Positions 8,696-18,400 of a stretch of 64,000 nt of DNA are shown piece after piece. The DNA is from Tectiglobus sp965223355 (GTDB taxonomy: Bacteria; Pseudomonadota; Alphaproteobacteria; Rhizobiales; Hyphomicrobiaceae). The position numbers and the translations under genes were made by a program. Below the pieces are notes generated by a model, which saw only the letters and a list, made by a program, of their open reading frames with translations, ran no database searches and was not told the DNA's origin. The stretch lies in contig CBDCWE010000003.1 of NCBI GenBank assembly GCA_965223355.1, forward strand, positions 3,968,001-4,032,000, written 5' to 3'. The first letter of the stretch is position 1; every line of letters begins with the position of its first letter.

Positions 8696-8724
8696 TTGAA
8701 GTGAACGAAAATAGAACATATATG
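8696..8724 (+). promoter_or_regulatory. LexA box within a sigma-70-like promoter
   Basis: The sequence GAAC-GAAAATA-GAAC (8703-8717) is an exact match to the alphaproteobacterial LexA site GAAC-N7-GAAC. It overlaps a promoter with -35 TTGAAG (8696-8701), a 17-bp spacer and -10 TATATG (8719-8724), so bound LexA would block RNA polymerase. Transcription should start near 8731. The first full-size gene downstream encodes an SbcD-like nuclease, which fits SOS control. The site could also affect the divergent flavoprotein gene. Confidence 0.72.
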
Positions 8725-8730
8725 GAGGCG

Positions 8731-8832
8731 ATGGGTGTTGTTGCTGGGCCGGGCGCCTTGGCGGACCTCATCGCCAGCATTGTGATCATTTTGATAGCGA
8801 TGACGGGCGGGTTGGTCCAACCAACGTGTTGA
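8731..8832 (+). CDS. Putative 33-residue single-span membrane peptide, possibly leaderless and SOS-controlled
   Basis: An ATG at the predicted transcription start of the LexA-box promoter opens a 33-codon frame. The product has a short Gly/Ala N-terminus, a hydrophobic segment LADLIASIVIILIAMTGG that could span a membrane once, and a short tail ending in Cys. An ATG three codons earlier lies inside the -10 box. GGAGG is too close to the chosen ATG for normal initiation, so leaderless translation would be needed. Small SOS-induced membrane peptides such as TisB are known, but there is no sequence similarity to judge by. It could be only the 5' untranslated region of the repair operon. Confidence 0.35.
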   Translation: MGVVAGPGALADLIASIVIILIAMTGGLVQPTC

Positions 8833-8906
8833 TGGTGCTCTGGTTACACAACCGTTGCTCGAGCTGCCACCAGGGCGGGCGTTTGATCGAGAGCACGCGA
8901 GATTGA

Positions 8907-10031
8907 ATGATGGCTTTCAGGTTCTTACACACCGCCGACTGGCACCTTGGCAAGGCTTTCGGCACATTCGACGCCGACAAGCCGGCCGTGCTGCGCGATG
9001 CGCGCTGGCGCGCGGTCGAGGCCATCGCGGCGGACGCGCGGGCCAGACACGCGCCTTGCGTGCTCGTCGGTGGCGATATTTTTGACAGCCACGGCCTCGC
9101 TGACAAGGACCTGCGCAGGCTGTTAGCGGTGTTGGCGGCGGCAGATGATGTGCGCTGGCATCTGCTGCCTGGCAATCATGACGAGGATCGTCCCCGTGGG
9201 GTGTGGGAGCGGATCGGTCGGTGGGATGTGCCGGCCAACGTGATCGTGCACCGCTCGCCCGAGCCGCATTGGCTGGACGATGACGTAGTGCTGCTGCCGG
9301 CCCCGCTAACATCGAAACAGACCGCTCGCGATCCGACATCCTGGTTCGCCAGTTTCACAGACCGCGAAGGCCGGATCGTCGTCGGACTGGCGCACGGTGC
9401 AACGCACGACTTTGGTAGCAGCGAAGCGCCGTCGGTATTGATCTCACCTGAAAGTGCCGCCGCCGGTCTCGATTACCTGGCACTCGGCGACTGGCACGGC
9501 ACCAAGCAGATCTCGGAACGGGCCTGGTTCAGCGGCACGCCCGAGCCGACCGGCTACCGCGATAACGACGCCGGCAACGTACTTCTGGTTACGCTCGACG
9601 GACCGGGTGGCGAACCGGATGTCGAGCCGCTCGCCATTGCCCAGTTCGATTGGCGTCGCGAGGAGGTGCGCGTCGATCTTACAATGTCGGTCGAAGAAAT
9701 CATTGCGCCGCTCGCGCGCGGGCCCGGCGAAAAATCGCGCACCCTCGTTCGCCTGGCATTGGCGGGAGATATCTCGCTGGACCGACATGTCGAATTGCAC
9801 AATCAGCTGGAGGCTTCGGCCGCCGCCTACTTCGATCTCGATGTGCGCGCGCGGGACCTGCGTGCCAGAGCCGTTGGCGAAACGGCGGCGGAGCTCTTTG
9901 CCTCACCGGAACTCAGTGCACTGGCCCAGGGGCTTGCCGCCGCAGCGACGCCGGGTGAAGAGGCCGTGCACCGGAGAGCGCTCGAACTGCTTGGTACATT
10001 TGCCGTACGGGCAGCGGAGCACCAGAGCTGA
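8907..10031 (+). CDS. SbcD/Mre11-type DNA repair exonuclease subunit (YhaO-like)
   Basis: This calcineurin-like metallophosphoesterase (374 aa) shows all the phosphoesterase motifs: HTADWHLG (8-15), GGDIFD (about 55-60), PGNHDE (about 88), LAHG (about 161) and LGDWHG (about 192). These residues bind two Mn ions in Mre11/SbcD nucleases. The C-terminal domain is shorter than in SbcD and would dock onto the ATPase encoded next. The stop codon overlaps the next start (TGATG), so the two are translationally coupled. YhaO is the better comparison than true SbcD. With a LexA box upstream, a role in double-strand-break or hairpin processing is likely. Confidence 0.85.
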   Translation: MMAFRFLHTADWHLGKAFGTFDADKPAVLRDARWRAVEAIAADARARHAPCVLVGGDIFDSHGLADKDLRRLLAVLAAADDVRWHLLPGNHDEDRPRGVWERIGRWDVPANVIVHRSPEPHWLDDDVVLLPAPLTSKQTARDPTSWFASFTDREGRIVVGLAHGATHDFGSSEAPSVLISPESAAAGLDYLALGDWHGTKQISERAWFSGTPEPTGYRDNDAGNVLLVTLDGPGGEPDVEPLAIAQFDWRREEVRVDLTMSVEEIIAPLARGPGEKSRTLVRLALAGDISLDRHVELHNQLEASAAAYFDLDVRARDLRARAVGETAAELFASPELSALAQGLAAAATPGEEAVHRRALELLGTFAVRAAEHQS

Positions 10032-12694
10032 TGCGCATCACAGCCATCAAACTGAACGAGGTCGGCCCGTTTTCGTCACCGGTTGCGATTGAGGGTTTTG
10101 GGGCGGGGCTGAATTTGCTCACAGGCGCCAACGAACTTGGTAAGTCGACCATCTTTCGTGCCCTGCGGGTGCTGTTCACCGAACCCTACGGCGGGCAGAA
10201 GGCATCGCTGCGCCGGTTGCGTCCCCATGCGGGCGGAGCACCCGAAATATCCTGTGAATTCGAAATTGGCGGCGGGCACTGGGCGCTGAGCAAAAGGTAT
10301 CTGACAGGCAAGACCGCCGAGCTGCGCGAGATCACCGGTTCACGTGTCTTTCGCGATGGCGATGTTGAGGCAGCCTTGGCCGAGTTGCTCGCAACCCGAG
10401 GGCTGTCGCGAGAGATGCTCGACCTGTTGTGGGTTGCGCAAGGCGATAGTTTCGCATTGCCGAAGACGAGTGCGCAAATGCGCTACTCAATTGGTGAATT
10501 CATCCAAGCGGAAGCTGAAACGGTGTCGGGCGGCGGCCAACTGCTCAATGTCCACCAGGCCGTGCAATCGCGGCTCGGCGAACTCGTTACCGACAAACAC
10601 CGCCGCCCGCGCGCCAACGGGCCCTATCACACTGCGCTGATGGCTGAAGAGAGGGCGCGTGCAGCGCTTGAGGCGGCGGAAGAAAAGCAACGTCAGAGCG
10701 CTGCACGTTGCGATCGACTAGAGGAACTAAAACGCGAACTTGATGAACTCGCCAATCCGGAACGCGAGCGCCAGGAGCAGGACACGGTTGCCCGCCTGCA
10801 GCGTGAGATCGCCGCGGTCGAACATGCACAAGGCGAGCTCAAAGTCTTGGAAGAGCGTCTCGAACGGTTGCAGGCCATCGAACGCGATGCCGCGCGTGCG
10901 CTCAAGGATTTCCGTCGGATGCGGGCGGAGCGCCAACAGAACGCGGCGGAACTTGCGCGCCTCGATGCGCAGATCGCGACGACAAAGGACAAGCTTTCAC
11001 ACGTGCAGGAGTGCGCCCGCCAACATCGCGAGCGCCTGGAGACATTGACCGGCGAGCGCGAGCGGCTGGCCGGGTTGAAACTCAAGGCCGAGCAGGCCGC
11101 GCGCTATCATCACCTGTTGGCGCAGTCGCAGGGCTTGGCTGCCCGGCGCAACCGCGTAGCAGACGTCCTCAAGGCGCAGGCCGGTGATCGAGAACGGTTC
11201 GCAGCGATCGCCGTGGACGAGCCGGCGTTTGGTCGACTGAGCCGACAACAACAACTGCTGGACGAGGCCGAAGCCCGGTTGTCGGCGGCGGCACCGCGCA
11301 TCAGTGTCGCCTATGAGGCCGGTCGCACCGGCGGCATCGAAATCGACGGACATGACGTCGGCGATGGCGAAGAACGCATTGTCGAGCACACCGTTGTTGT
11401 GGCTATTCCGGGTGTCGGCACGGTGACCATAGCGCCGGGCCGTCTGTTGGATGCGGACGATCCGCTCGCCATGCGAGATCAGGCTAGAGCCGCGTTCGCA
11501 GAACAGCTGATGGCGCTTGGCGCCGGCAGCTTCGCAGACGTGGAAGCGCTGGTGGCCGAGAAACGCCGACTGGGCGAAGTGCTCAAACGGCATGATGTCG
11601 CGCTCAAGAATTTGGTGCCGGACGGCGTTGATGCGCTCGACCAGGAGATCGCGGATGTTCGGGCGTCGTTGGCGCAGGTCGAACCCGTGGCCGCCACGCC
11701 GTCCGAGGCTTTCGATGATGAGGCGTTGCAGAGGCTACTTGGCGACAGTGCGGCGGCCGCGGCGGCCGTCGAACGCGACGGCAAGCAGAGCGCAGCCCTG
11801 CGTGAGACACTCGCGGCGCTATCGACCAAACACGCGGTTGTTCGCGACCGGCTGTCCGCGCTCGAGGCGCAACTGACGGGCGATGGCAATGCCTCGCACG
11901 AGGATTGGGAGGCGACCCTCGCGGCCGGCCATGAGAGCGCCGAACGCAACCTCAATGACGCCGTGCGTGAACGGCGTGCGTGGCAGGCAAAAGTGTCTGG
12001 ATCATCCGGGTTCGAGGCCCTGAAACGGGACCTGGCAGATGTCGAGGCGCGCCGCCGCGACAGGGCCGCCAAAATTCAGCGCGCCCGGGCCGATGCGCAG
12101 GCGATCGAAGGCGCATTGAGCCGCGATCTCGAAGACGGCATTGACGGTAGTGTCGAGCTTTGTCGGGATCGATTGACGGCGGCGCGCGCGCAATTGGAGA
12201 TGGTCGAACGTGACGTTGCTGCCTTGGAGTTGTTGGATCGCGAGCTATCGGATCTGCGCAGCAGACGGTCCGATGCCGTCTCGGGCCCGATTGCCGCACG
12301 GATAGTCGCGCTAGCCCAGCCGGTCCTGCCTGATGTGACGGCCTTTGATCTCAGCGATGATCTGGCCGTGGCCGGTGTCCAGCGCGACCGCGTTCGCGAA
12401 CCACTCAACAGTCTGAGCGACGGAACGCGGGAACAAATTGCGGTGCTGGCGCGGTTGGCGCTGTGCGATGTCCTAACGCGCGGTGGCATCGACGCGCCGG
12501 TGATCTTTGATGATGCCCTGGTCTATGCGGATGATAGCCGTCTCGGGGCGATCTTCGCCGTTCTCGGCGAGGTGGCCAAGCGCCGTCAGGTGATTGTCAT
12601 GTCGTGTCATGAGCGCAGTTTCTCACCGCTTGTCGGCGAGCATGGTGCGCGCCAGCTCAGGCTCGCGGCCGGCGAACAAGGCTCGGAAGGTTAA
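10031..12694 (+). CDS. SbcC/Rad50-type coiled-coil ATPase (YhaN-like)
   Basis: This SMC-like ATPase (887 aa) is the partner of the nuclease before it. The N-terminal half-domain has Walker A GANELGKST (32-40). Long heptad-rich, Glu/Arg/Leu-rich stretches (about 200-390 and 500-760) would form the coiled coil, interrupted by a globular beta-rich insert around 415-475. The C-terminal half-domain has the ABC signature LSDGTREQ (about 794) and Walker B PVIFDDALVYAD (about 823-834). It lacks an obvious CxxC zinc hook, as in YhaN-type proteins. At 887 residues it is shorter than E. coli SbcC (about 1050). Together the pair should form an ATP-gated nuclease. Confidence 0.85.
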   Translation: MRITAIKLNEVGPFSSPVAIEGFGAGLNLLTGANELGKSTIFRALRVLFTEPYGGQKASLRRLRPHAGGAPEISCEFEIGGGHWALSKRYLTGKTAELREITGSRVFRDGDVEAALAELLATRGLSREMLDLLWVAQGDSFALPKTSAQMRYSIGEFIQAEAETVSGGGQLLNVHQAVQSRLGELVTDKHRRPRANGPYHTALMAEERARAALEAAEEKQRQSAARCDRLEELKRELDELANPERERQEQDTVARLQREIAAVEHAQGELKVLEERLERLQAIERDAARALKDFRRMRAERQQNAAELARLDAQIATTKDKLSHVQECARQHRERLETLTGERERLAGLKLKAEQAARYHHLLAQSQGLAARRNRVADVLKAQAGDRERFAAIAVDEPAFGRLSRQQQLLDEAEARLSAAAPRISVAYEAGRTGGIEIDGHDVGDGEERIVEHTVVVAIPGVGTVTIAPGRLLDADDPLAMRDQARAAFAEQLMALGAGSFADVEALVAEKRRLGEVLKRHDVALKNLVPDGVDALDQEIADVRASLAQVEPVAATPSEAFDDEALQRLLGDSAAAAAAVERDGKQSAALRETLAALSTKHAVVRDRLSALEAQLTGDGNASHEDWEATLAAGHESAERNLNDAVRERRAWQAKVSGSSGFEALKRDLADVEARRRDRAAKIQRARADAQAIEGALSRDLEDGIDGSVELCRDRLTAARAQLEMVERDVAALELLDRELSDLRSRRSDAVSGPIAARIVALAQPVLPDVTAFDLSDDLAVAGVQRDRVREPLNSLSDGTREQIAVLARLALCDVLTRGGIDAPVIFDDALVYADDSRLGAIFAVLGEVAKRRQVIVMSCHERSFSPLVGEHGARQLRLAAGEQGSEG

Positions 12695-12863
12695 GTTTGA
12701 TCAAACCGGCGATCGAGCCGGCAACCAACGCGATCGCAAGCGCCAACAGGCCTCGCGGTCCGCTGCATTCAGGTCTTGCGGTCGGCTGCGTTGCGGTCCG
12801 CTGGTTTTGGAAAGCGGACCGGCAGCGCGGTCTCGCCAATCTCGGTGCGAAGATGCTGCTATG

Positions 12864-13376
12864 CTATTCGCCCGCGCCATTGGTGCCAGGCTGCGGACGC
12901 TGAACGCCGGCCAACGGATCATCGGAACGCCGCGACTTGCCTTCGAAGTAGGCGCCCTGCTCGATAGCTAGCGACTGATGGTGGACATCGCCTTCGACGT
13001 GACTGGATGCCTGCAACATGACCTTGCGGCCGCGCACCGAACCCATGACATGGCCGCGAACGACAACCTCTTCGGCGTTGACGCCACCGGTGATCCGGGC
13101 CTTCTCGCCAATCAAGATGTGCGTGCCGTGGAGATCACCCTGAACCTCGCCGTCGACCTGAACCTCGCCGCTGGAGATCAGATTGCCCATGATCGTCAAG
13201 TCGGGGCCGATGACCGACGGTGCGCCGCGATCGCCGACCGATCGCGCCATCGGGCGCGGTGCGGCGGTCGCCGCAGATGGGTCGGATCCGCTGCGAAACG
13301 CTGGCTGTGGAGTCGGTATCGGTGCGCTCGCGGGCCCGCTTTCCTCCTCAGGCTTCTTTCCGAAGTTTGACAGCAT
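12864..13376 (-). CDS. Bactofilin family polymer-forming protein
   Basis: This cytoskeletal protein (170 aa) has the bactofilin layout: a charged, Pro-rich N-terminal tail (about 1-50), a right-handed beta-helix of regular short repeats (from VIGPDLTIMGNLISSGEV to about 145), and a short disordered C-terminal tail. Bactofilins self-assemble without nucleotide into membrane-associated filaments that organise cell-wall enzymes or polar structures. The ATG is preceded by GGAAGGAA at good spacing; an in-frame GTG two codons earlier is possible. It stands alone, convergent with the repair operon, with no neighbouring M23 peptidase gene, which is often the partner. Confidence 0.9.
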   Translation of the reverse strand: MLSNFGKKPEEESGPASAPIPTPQPAFRSGSDPSAATAAPRPMARSVGDRGAPSVIGPDLTIMGNLISSGEVQVDGEVQGDLHGTHILIGEKARITGGVNAEEVVVRGHVMGSVRGRKVMLQASSHVEGDVHHQSLAIEQGAYFEGKSRRSDDPLAGVQRPQPGTNGAGE

Positions 13377-13736
13377 CCCCACTTCCTTCCGATCTTCCCA
13401 CCCACGATTTTAAGAACAACCGAAACCAGGCGAACGAGCCGGGTTTCGTGTTCGTTTTTATACATGCGCGCAAGTTAGCACAACGCTTAACGCTACGGCG
13501 CCTCCATTTGCTGCGCGTCCGGCTCTAAGTCGCACAGCGGTGGCGCAAAAGAAACAATATCGCGTCGAACCACGAAGCCAGTTCGCTGTCAATAACATCG
13601 GCCCCGCCAATCCACGGGGAATTCGTACGGGCCATGGTTGTGGTCGCCTGGTCCACGGATAAATGATGGAAGGGGCGGTCGATCGCTGGGGCATCGCTGG
13701 CGCCGTGGGCGGCGGATGCCTATGGTGTTGCTGCCT
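13377..13736. other. Intergenic stretch, no convincing gene
   Basis: These 360 bases upstream of the bactofilin gene hold its ribosome-binding site and presumably its promoter (the stretch around 13440-13500 is AT-richer). An open 78-codon frame on the minus strand (13458-13694) has no ribosome-binding site and Trp/Pro/Arg-rich low-complexity content, so I do not call it a gene. Confidence 0.5.
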
Positions 13737-13873
13737 TAGAGCAACCTGCCTTTATTCGGAATCGGAACGATCCCGAATAAAGGCAGAAAGTTGCTCGCCT
13801 CTAAAGTAGCGATCATCTTTGTGCTTTAAGTTGGAACCGCAATGGCGGTTCCAACTTAAAGCACGATGATCTA
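13737..13873 (+). repeat. Family A repeat, copy A2 (complete; supplies a stop codon)
   Basis: This is a full-length family-A element between TA dinucleotides (TTAG on the left, CTAA on the right). The inner arm of hairpin 1 carries an AAA bulge (GGCAG-AAA-GTTGCT), mirrored by the TTT bulge in the inner arm of hairpin 2. The right-hand TA, with its preceding C, is the TAG stop of the DUF455 gene on the minus strand, so the element forms the end of that gene. Confidence 0.9.
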
Positions 13874-14728
13874 AGGCGGTGCGCCAAATGCCGTGAGGGG
13901 TTTGTAAAAGCCGGGCGTCAGTCCGGCCTCGGTTCTGGCGACTTCATTGAACGGCGGCTTCATCGGTGCGCGAAAATGGCACCGCACGAGACGTTGGAAT
14001 GTCGGCTCCAACGGTCGGCCGTCGCGCTGGCACAAATACCGAAACCAACGCATGCCGCAGGCGACATGTCGCTTTTCGTCACGATAGATGATCCTGAGGA
14101 TGTCGGCGGCCTGTTGGTCGCCGGCTGCTTCGAGGTCATTGATCATCGCCGGGCCGACATCAAGACCGCGGGCCTCCAGGACCAATGGCACGATTGCGAG
14201 CCGGGCCAGAAGGTCATGCCCGGTCTGCTGGGTCGCCTGCCACAGGCCGTCGTGGGCTGGAAGATCACCATATTGCCCGTTCATCTGCCGCAGCCGACGC
14301 TGCAACAGGCCAAAATGCTTTGACTCTTCGAGGCCGACTTGGACCCAGTCATCAAAGAACGCGCGTGGGACGCTAAGACGCGTGAAGCGCGCCACCAGGT
14401 CCCAGGTCATGTCGACGGCGCTCAGTTCGATGTGTGCGAGGGCGTGCAACAGGGCAAACCGGCCGCGTTCGCCACGGCGCGAGCGCTTTGCCATCTCGCG
14501 CGGTCTGAGAAGGCGCAGCGATGGTGGCCGGCCCGGAACACCGGGCGGCGTTACCCGACGGGCCAGCGGACCCGGTTGCAGCTGGCGTGCGAACCATGCT
14601 TTCGCCGCTTTCGTGGCGCGTTCGACTTTGTGGTCGGGGTCGGTTTCGGCAATGATGGCGCAGGCGACCTCGGCCAGGCTCGTGGCTGGCGCCCGGTCGG
14701 TGCGCATCTGCCGGTCATCGCCGGTCAT
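13871..14728 (-). CDS. DUF455 family ferritin-like protein
   Basis: The product (285 aa) matches the DUF455 family, predicted four-helix ferritin-like proteins. The helices carry the expected acidic/His pairs for a di-metal site: LLHALAHIELSAVDMTWD, then VGLEESKHFGLLQRRL, and later IIYRDEKRHVACGMRWF. No reaction is established for the family; hydroxylase or metal-dependent oxidase activity is inferred from the fold. It starts six bases after the peroxiredoxin gene, so the two form a minus-strand operon suggestive of oxidative-stress defence. Its stop codon is contributed by repeat A2. Confidence 0.82.
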   Translation of the reverse strand: MTGDDRQMRTDRAPATSLAEVACAIIAETDPDHKVERATKAAKAWFARQLQPGPLARRVTPPGVPGRPPSLRLLRPREMAKRSRRGERGRFALLHALAHIELSAVDMTWDLVARFTRLSVPRAFFDDWVQVGLEESKHFGLLQRRLRQMNGQYGDLPAHDGLWQATQQTGHDLLARLAIVPLVLEARGLDVGPAMINDLEAAGDQQAADILRIIYRDEKRHVACGMRWFRYLCQRDGRPLEPTFQRLVRCHFRAPMKPPFNEVARTEAGLTPGFYKPLTAFGAPP

Positions 14729-14734
14729 CGCCTG

Positions 14735-15205
14735 TCATTCGCCCTGCCGGCCGGTCAGGTCCTTCAGCACCGCTTCGGCGTGACCGGGAACTTTGACCTT
14801 GCGCCAGATCTTTGCAATTTTTCCTTTGGGATCAACAAGAACTGTTGTGCGCTCCACACCCATATACTTGCGCCCGTACATCGACTTTTCAACCCACACG
14901 CCGTATTTGTCGAGAACCTTCTTGGCTTCGTCCGAGGCCAGCTCGACCGTCAGGTTGTGTTTGGTCTTGAACTTGACGTGGCTGGCAACGCTGTCCGGTG
15001 ACAGGCCGATGATGTCGGCCCCGGCGGCGTTGAATTGGTCGCGCAGCGCACTGAAGGCAATAGCCTCCTGCGTGCAGCCAGAGGTGTTATCCTTGGGATA
15101 AAAGAACAACACGACAAACCGCCCCTTGTGAGCAGCGAGATGGATCGTTTCGCCGCTGTCACCGGGAAGTTTGAAGTCGGGAGCTTTTTTACCTTCTTCC
15201 AGCAT
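14735..15205 (-). CDS. bcp: Thiol peroxidase, BCP/PrxQ-type peroxiredoxin lacking a resolving cysteine
   Basis: This cytoplasmic peroxiredoxin (156 aa) reduces hydrogen peroxide and alkyl hydroperoxides with thioredoxin or another thiol. The peroxidatic site PxxxTxxC is intact (PKDNTSGC, Cys44). In most BCP proteins a resolving cysteine lies five residues later (CxxxxC); here that position is Ile (CTQEAIAF), and Cys44 is the only cysteine in the protein. It must therefore work by a 1-Cys mechanism with an external resolving thiol. It is the first gene of a two-gene operon with the DUF455 protein. Confidence 0.92.
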   Translation of the reverse strand: MLEEGKKAPDFKLPGDSGETIHLAAHKGRFVVLFFYPKDNTSGCTQEAIAFSALRDQFNAAGADIIGLSPDSVASHVKFKTKHNLTVELASDEAKKVLDKYGVWVEKSMYGRKYMGVERTTVLVDPKGKIAKIWRKVKVPGHAEAVLKDLTGRQGE

Positions 15206-15284
15206 CGGATCTTGCCTTTCTTTGGTCGCTTTTGATCAGGTCTATCGGTGTCAATTGGTGCGAGTCCTCTGCAACCCTGGCCTT

Positions 15285-15344
15285 GTTTCAGAGGCGCCTG
15301 TTTCAGAGGTGCCCGTTTCGGATGTGCCCGGTTCAGAGGTGGAT
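15285..15344 (+). repeat. 15-bp tandem repeat, four units
   Basis: Four consecutive 15-bp units of the type GTTTCAGAGGTGCCC, the last two diverged, lie in the intergenic region between the divergent peroxiredoxin and AsmA-like genes. It is one of several short, unrelated tandem duplications confined to intergenic DNA in this window. Confidence 0.85.
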
Positions 15345-15468
15345 GGCAGCAACGGGTGGGATGTGCAATATCAACGATCTGCATCAGGGGATGGATGGGT
15401 GAGCTGTTGCGTCGGGCAGGATTGCTTGCGGCTGACGTCGCCAAGCGCGGCCAGAATCATAGCAGAAG

Positions 15469-18400
15469 GTGGCGCGATTGACTGACTTGGTACCAGTATC
15501 GCGCCGGCCGCAACGCGTCCAGCGGCTGGGTGGACAGCGCCCAGGAGGTGCCGGCCCGTGGTGGCGGGTGGTGCGCCAATGGCTGCTGGTGGCGGTCAAG
15601 ATCGCTGTCCCGATTATGCTGTTGTTGTGTGTGGCAATCGCCATTCTCTACGTGCGCCTCCTCAATGGGCCGGTGTCGTTGTCGTTTCTCACCCAGCCCA
15701 TAGCTCGTGGCATTGCTGGCGAACTGCCAGGCTTCAAGGTTGACATCGGGCAGACGGTTGTTGCCCTTAGAAACCACAGCTTCGAGTTTCGGCTCAAGAA
15801 CATCAGGCTCAGTGACGCGTCGGGGCAGCCGGTCGCACTCGCTCCCCTGGCAGCCGTGGAACTCAGCCGGGCAGCGTTTCTTCGCGGGTTGGTTTCGCCA
15901 TCACGAATTGTGCTGATTGAACCGCGCATGCTGATCTTTTATTCACCCGATGGCGGCGTTTCCCTGCGCATATCCGGAGCCCCGGAGGGGGCCGGCAAGC
16001 CGCCCGAGGGCAAAGTTACAAAGTTCGTCGCCAACGCACGAAGTACCGGGAGTACCGGGCGTACCGGGACATTGGTTGCCGGCCTCGGCGAAGACGCGCG
16101 CATCGACCTGACCAAAGCCATTGCCGGCATATCCAGACGTGCGCGCGGACAGGGTCATGCCTCGTCCTTTCTGGATCGGGTTGGCCTGCGCAATGCGATG
16201 TTGATCATCGACAACGATGGCGGGCGCACCGCGCTTAGGGTGCCGGCTGCTGAATTTCGCCTCGCGCATTCGGATGTCAAGAGTGTGTTTACCGGTAACA
16301 TCGCGTTCGCATCGAAGCGGGGGCTGTGGCGGGTTGGGTTGCGAGCGGAAGAATCGCGGCGAACCAATCAGGTGCGTCTGACGGCAGTGGTGCGCGATCT
16401 GTTTCCGGAGTCGATTGGCGAGGTCGTACCGGGGTTCGCGGCCCTTGATCGCTTCAAGTTTCCGATTTCGGGACAGGTTGACTATTTGCTCGCACCCGAT
16501 GGCCGAGTAATGACCGGTGTCTTCGACCTCCGGCTCGGGGCTGGCCAGGTCGAGGTCGACTGGCTCGGGCGCGCCTCGCCGTCGTTGACCTCGGCGCAGC
16601 TGCGCCTGGTTTACCGGCATGGCCAGAGACACTTGGATGTCAAACCATCGACGCTCGAGTGGGCCAACAGCCGTATCACGGTGGTCGGCCGCCTCGAGCC
16701 ACGCGATCTCGGCGGCGCCGGGACCGGTTGGGCGTTCGCATTACGCTCGGATGGCGGCCATCTGGCGATGTCTGGCGGCGGCGAGCCGGCACGTCTTACG
16801 CAATGGACGGCGCGCGGGACGTTGCTGCCCAAACAGGGCATCATCAATCTCGACCAGGTCGCCGCCGCGGCTGGTGGTGGCAGTCTGGTCATGCGTGGTG
16901 TGCTCTATACCGACCAAGCGCCCGGCTTGTCGCTCGAAGGTCGGTTCGGTCCGATGTCGGCACGCGCAATTCTGGCCTTCTGGCCGCATCACCTCGGCAG
17001 CGGCGCGCGCAGCTGGGCCGTCAAGAACGTGCACGCCGGTAAACTCAAAGGCGGCACCTTCGACATGCGACTGCGCACACCAACGTCGGAGCAACGGGCC
17101 TGGGGCAAAACCCAGTCCGACTATTCGCTGGCGCTGTCGGCGGATTTCACAGATGTGAGATACTCCATCAACGACCGGTTGCCGGCGATGTTTGCCTCGA
17201 CGGCGTCGCTGCAGTTCACGGACGATACGTTTTCACTGCATATGCCGCGCTCGGCCTTCATCCTGGGTGATGATCGATCGCTTCTGATCGACGATGTGAA
17301 GATCGGGGTGAAGGGCGCTTTTAATCCGGTGGTGGACGCAGTGGCGCGCTTCAAGGTTGCCGGCAAGGTTCGCGAAGGTTTGGATATTGCCCGACGGCTC
17401 GACGTTTTAGACCCGCAACTGGTCACCAAACTCGGGGCTCGAATTGACGGCAAACTGCGTGGCCGGTTCGAGGTGACGCTGCCACTTCTGCGTCCCGGCC
17501 GGTTGCCGCCGCCACAAGTCAATGGTCAGGTTCGGATCGTGGATGGCCGCGTCGCAAAGGTCTGGGGAGACCTCGATGTTAAAGGCTCCAATGTTATACT
17601 GGATATCAGTTCGGCGGGCTTGATGGTGCGCGGAGAGGTGCTGCTCGCAGGCGTGCCGGTCAAAATGAAATGGCAACGCCAGTTTGCGCGCGTTGCAGCG
17701 CGCCCGCCGCCGCTGCAATTGCGCGCGCAGCTCGATGCCAACGATCGCAAAACGCTTGGGCTGGCGATCAATCACATGATTTCAGGGCCGATCGACGTAA
17801 ACATCGCCGTCGAGACGGATCGTTCACAAAAGCAGCGCAACGAGGCCCAGGTTCATGTCGATCTGACCAATGCTGAAATCGGCATCGAAAGCCTTGCCTG
17901 GAGCAAGCCGGCGGGGCAGCGGGCGGCGCTCGACTTTGATGTCGAATCCGAAACGCGCAATGGTCACAAGTTGACCGCAATTCGCTTGAATGCAGGGCGC
18001 CACATTGCCATGCGCGGCGAAGCGCAGGTCAACAGCGCCGGCCGGCTTGCCGCCTTTGACATTTCCGACTTCGCACTCAGCGTCGTCAGCCGCCTGCAGC
18101 TCAAGGGCGAGCGGCGCGCGGGCAACATCTGGCGAATATCCGTGCGCGGGCGTTCATTCGAAGGCCGCGATTTTTTTCGGTCATTGTTTTCGATGGACGG
18201 GGGGCGATCGTCTAAGGTGAGCACCGCCGAGCCCGATGTCGACCTTGACGTTCGAATTTCCAACGTTCTCGGGTATTGGGGCGAAGTCCTGCGCGATGTG
18301 CGCGTCGACATTTCAAAGCGGGCCGGAAAGACAGCCGCGCTTAGCGCCTATGGCAAGTTTGAATCCGGAGCGTATCTGCGCGCCGTGGTGACCAACGAGA

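Noticed and set aside
13458..13694. A 78-codon minus-strand frame upstream of the bactofilin gene
   Set aside because: No ribosome-binding site, unusual composition and no recognisable domain.
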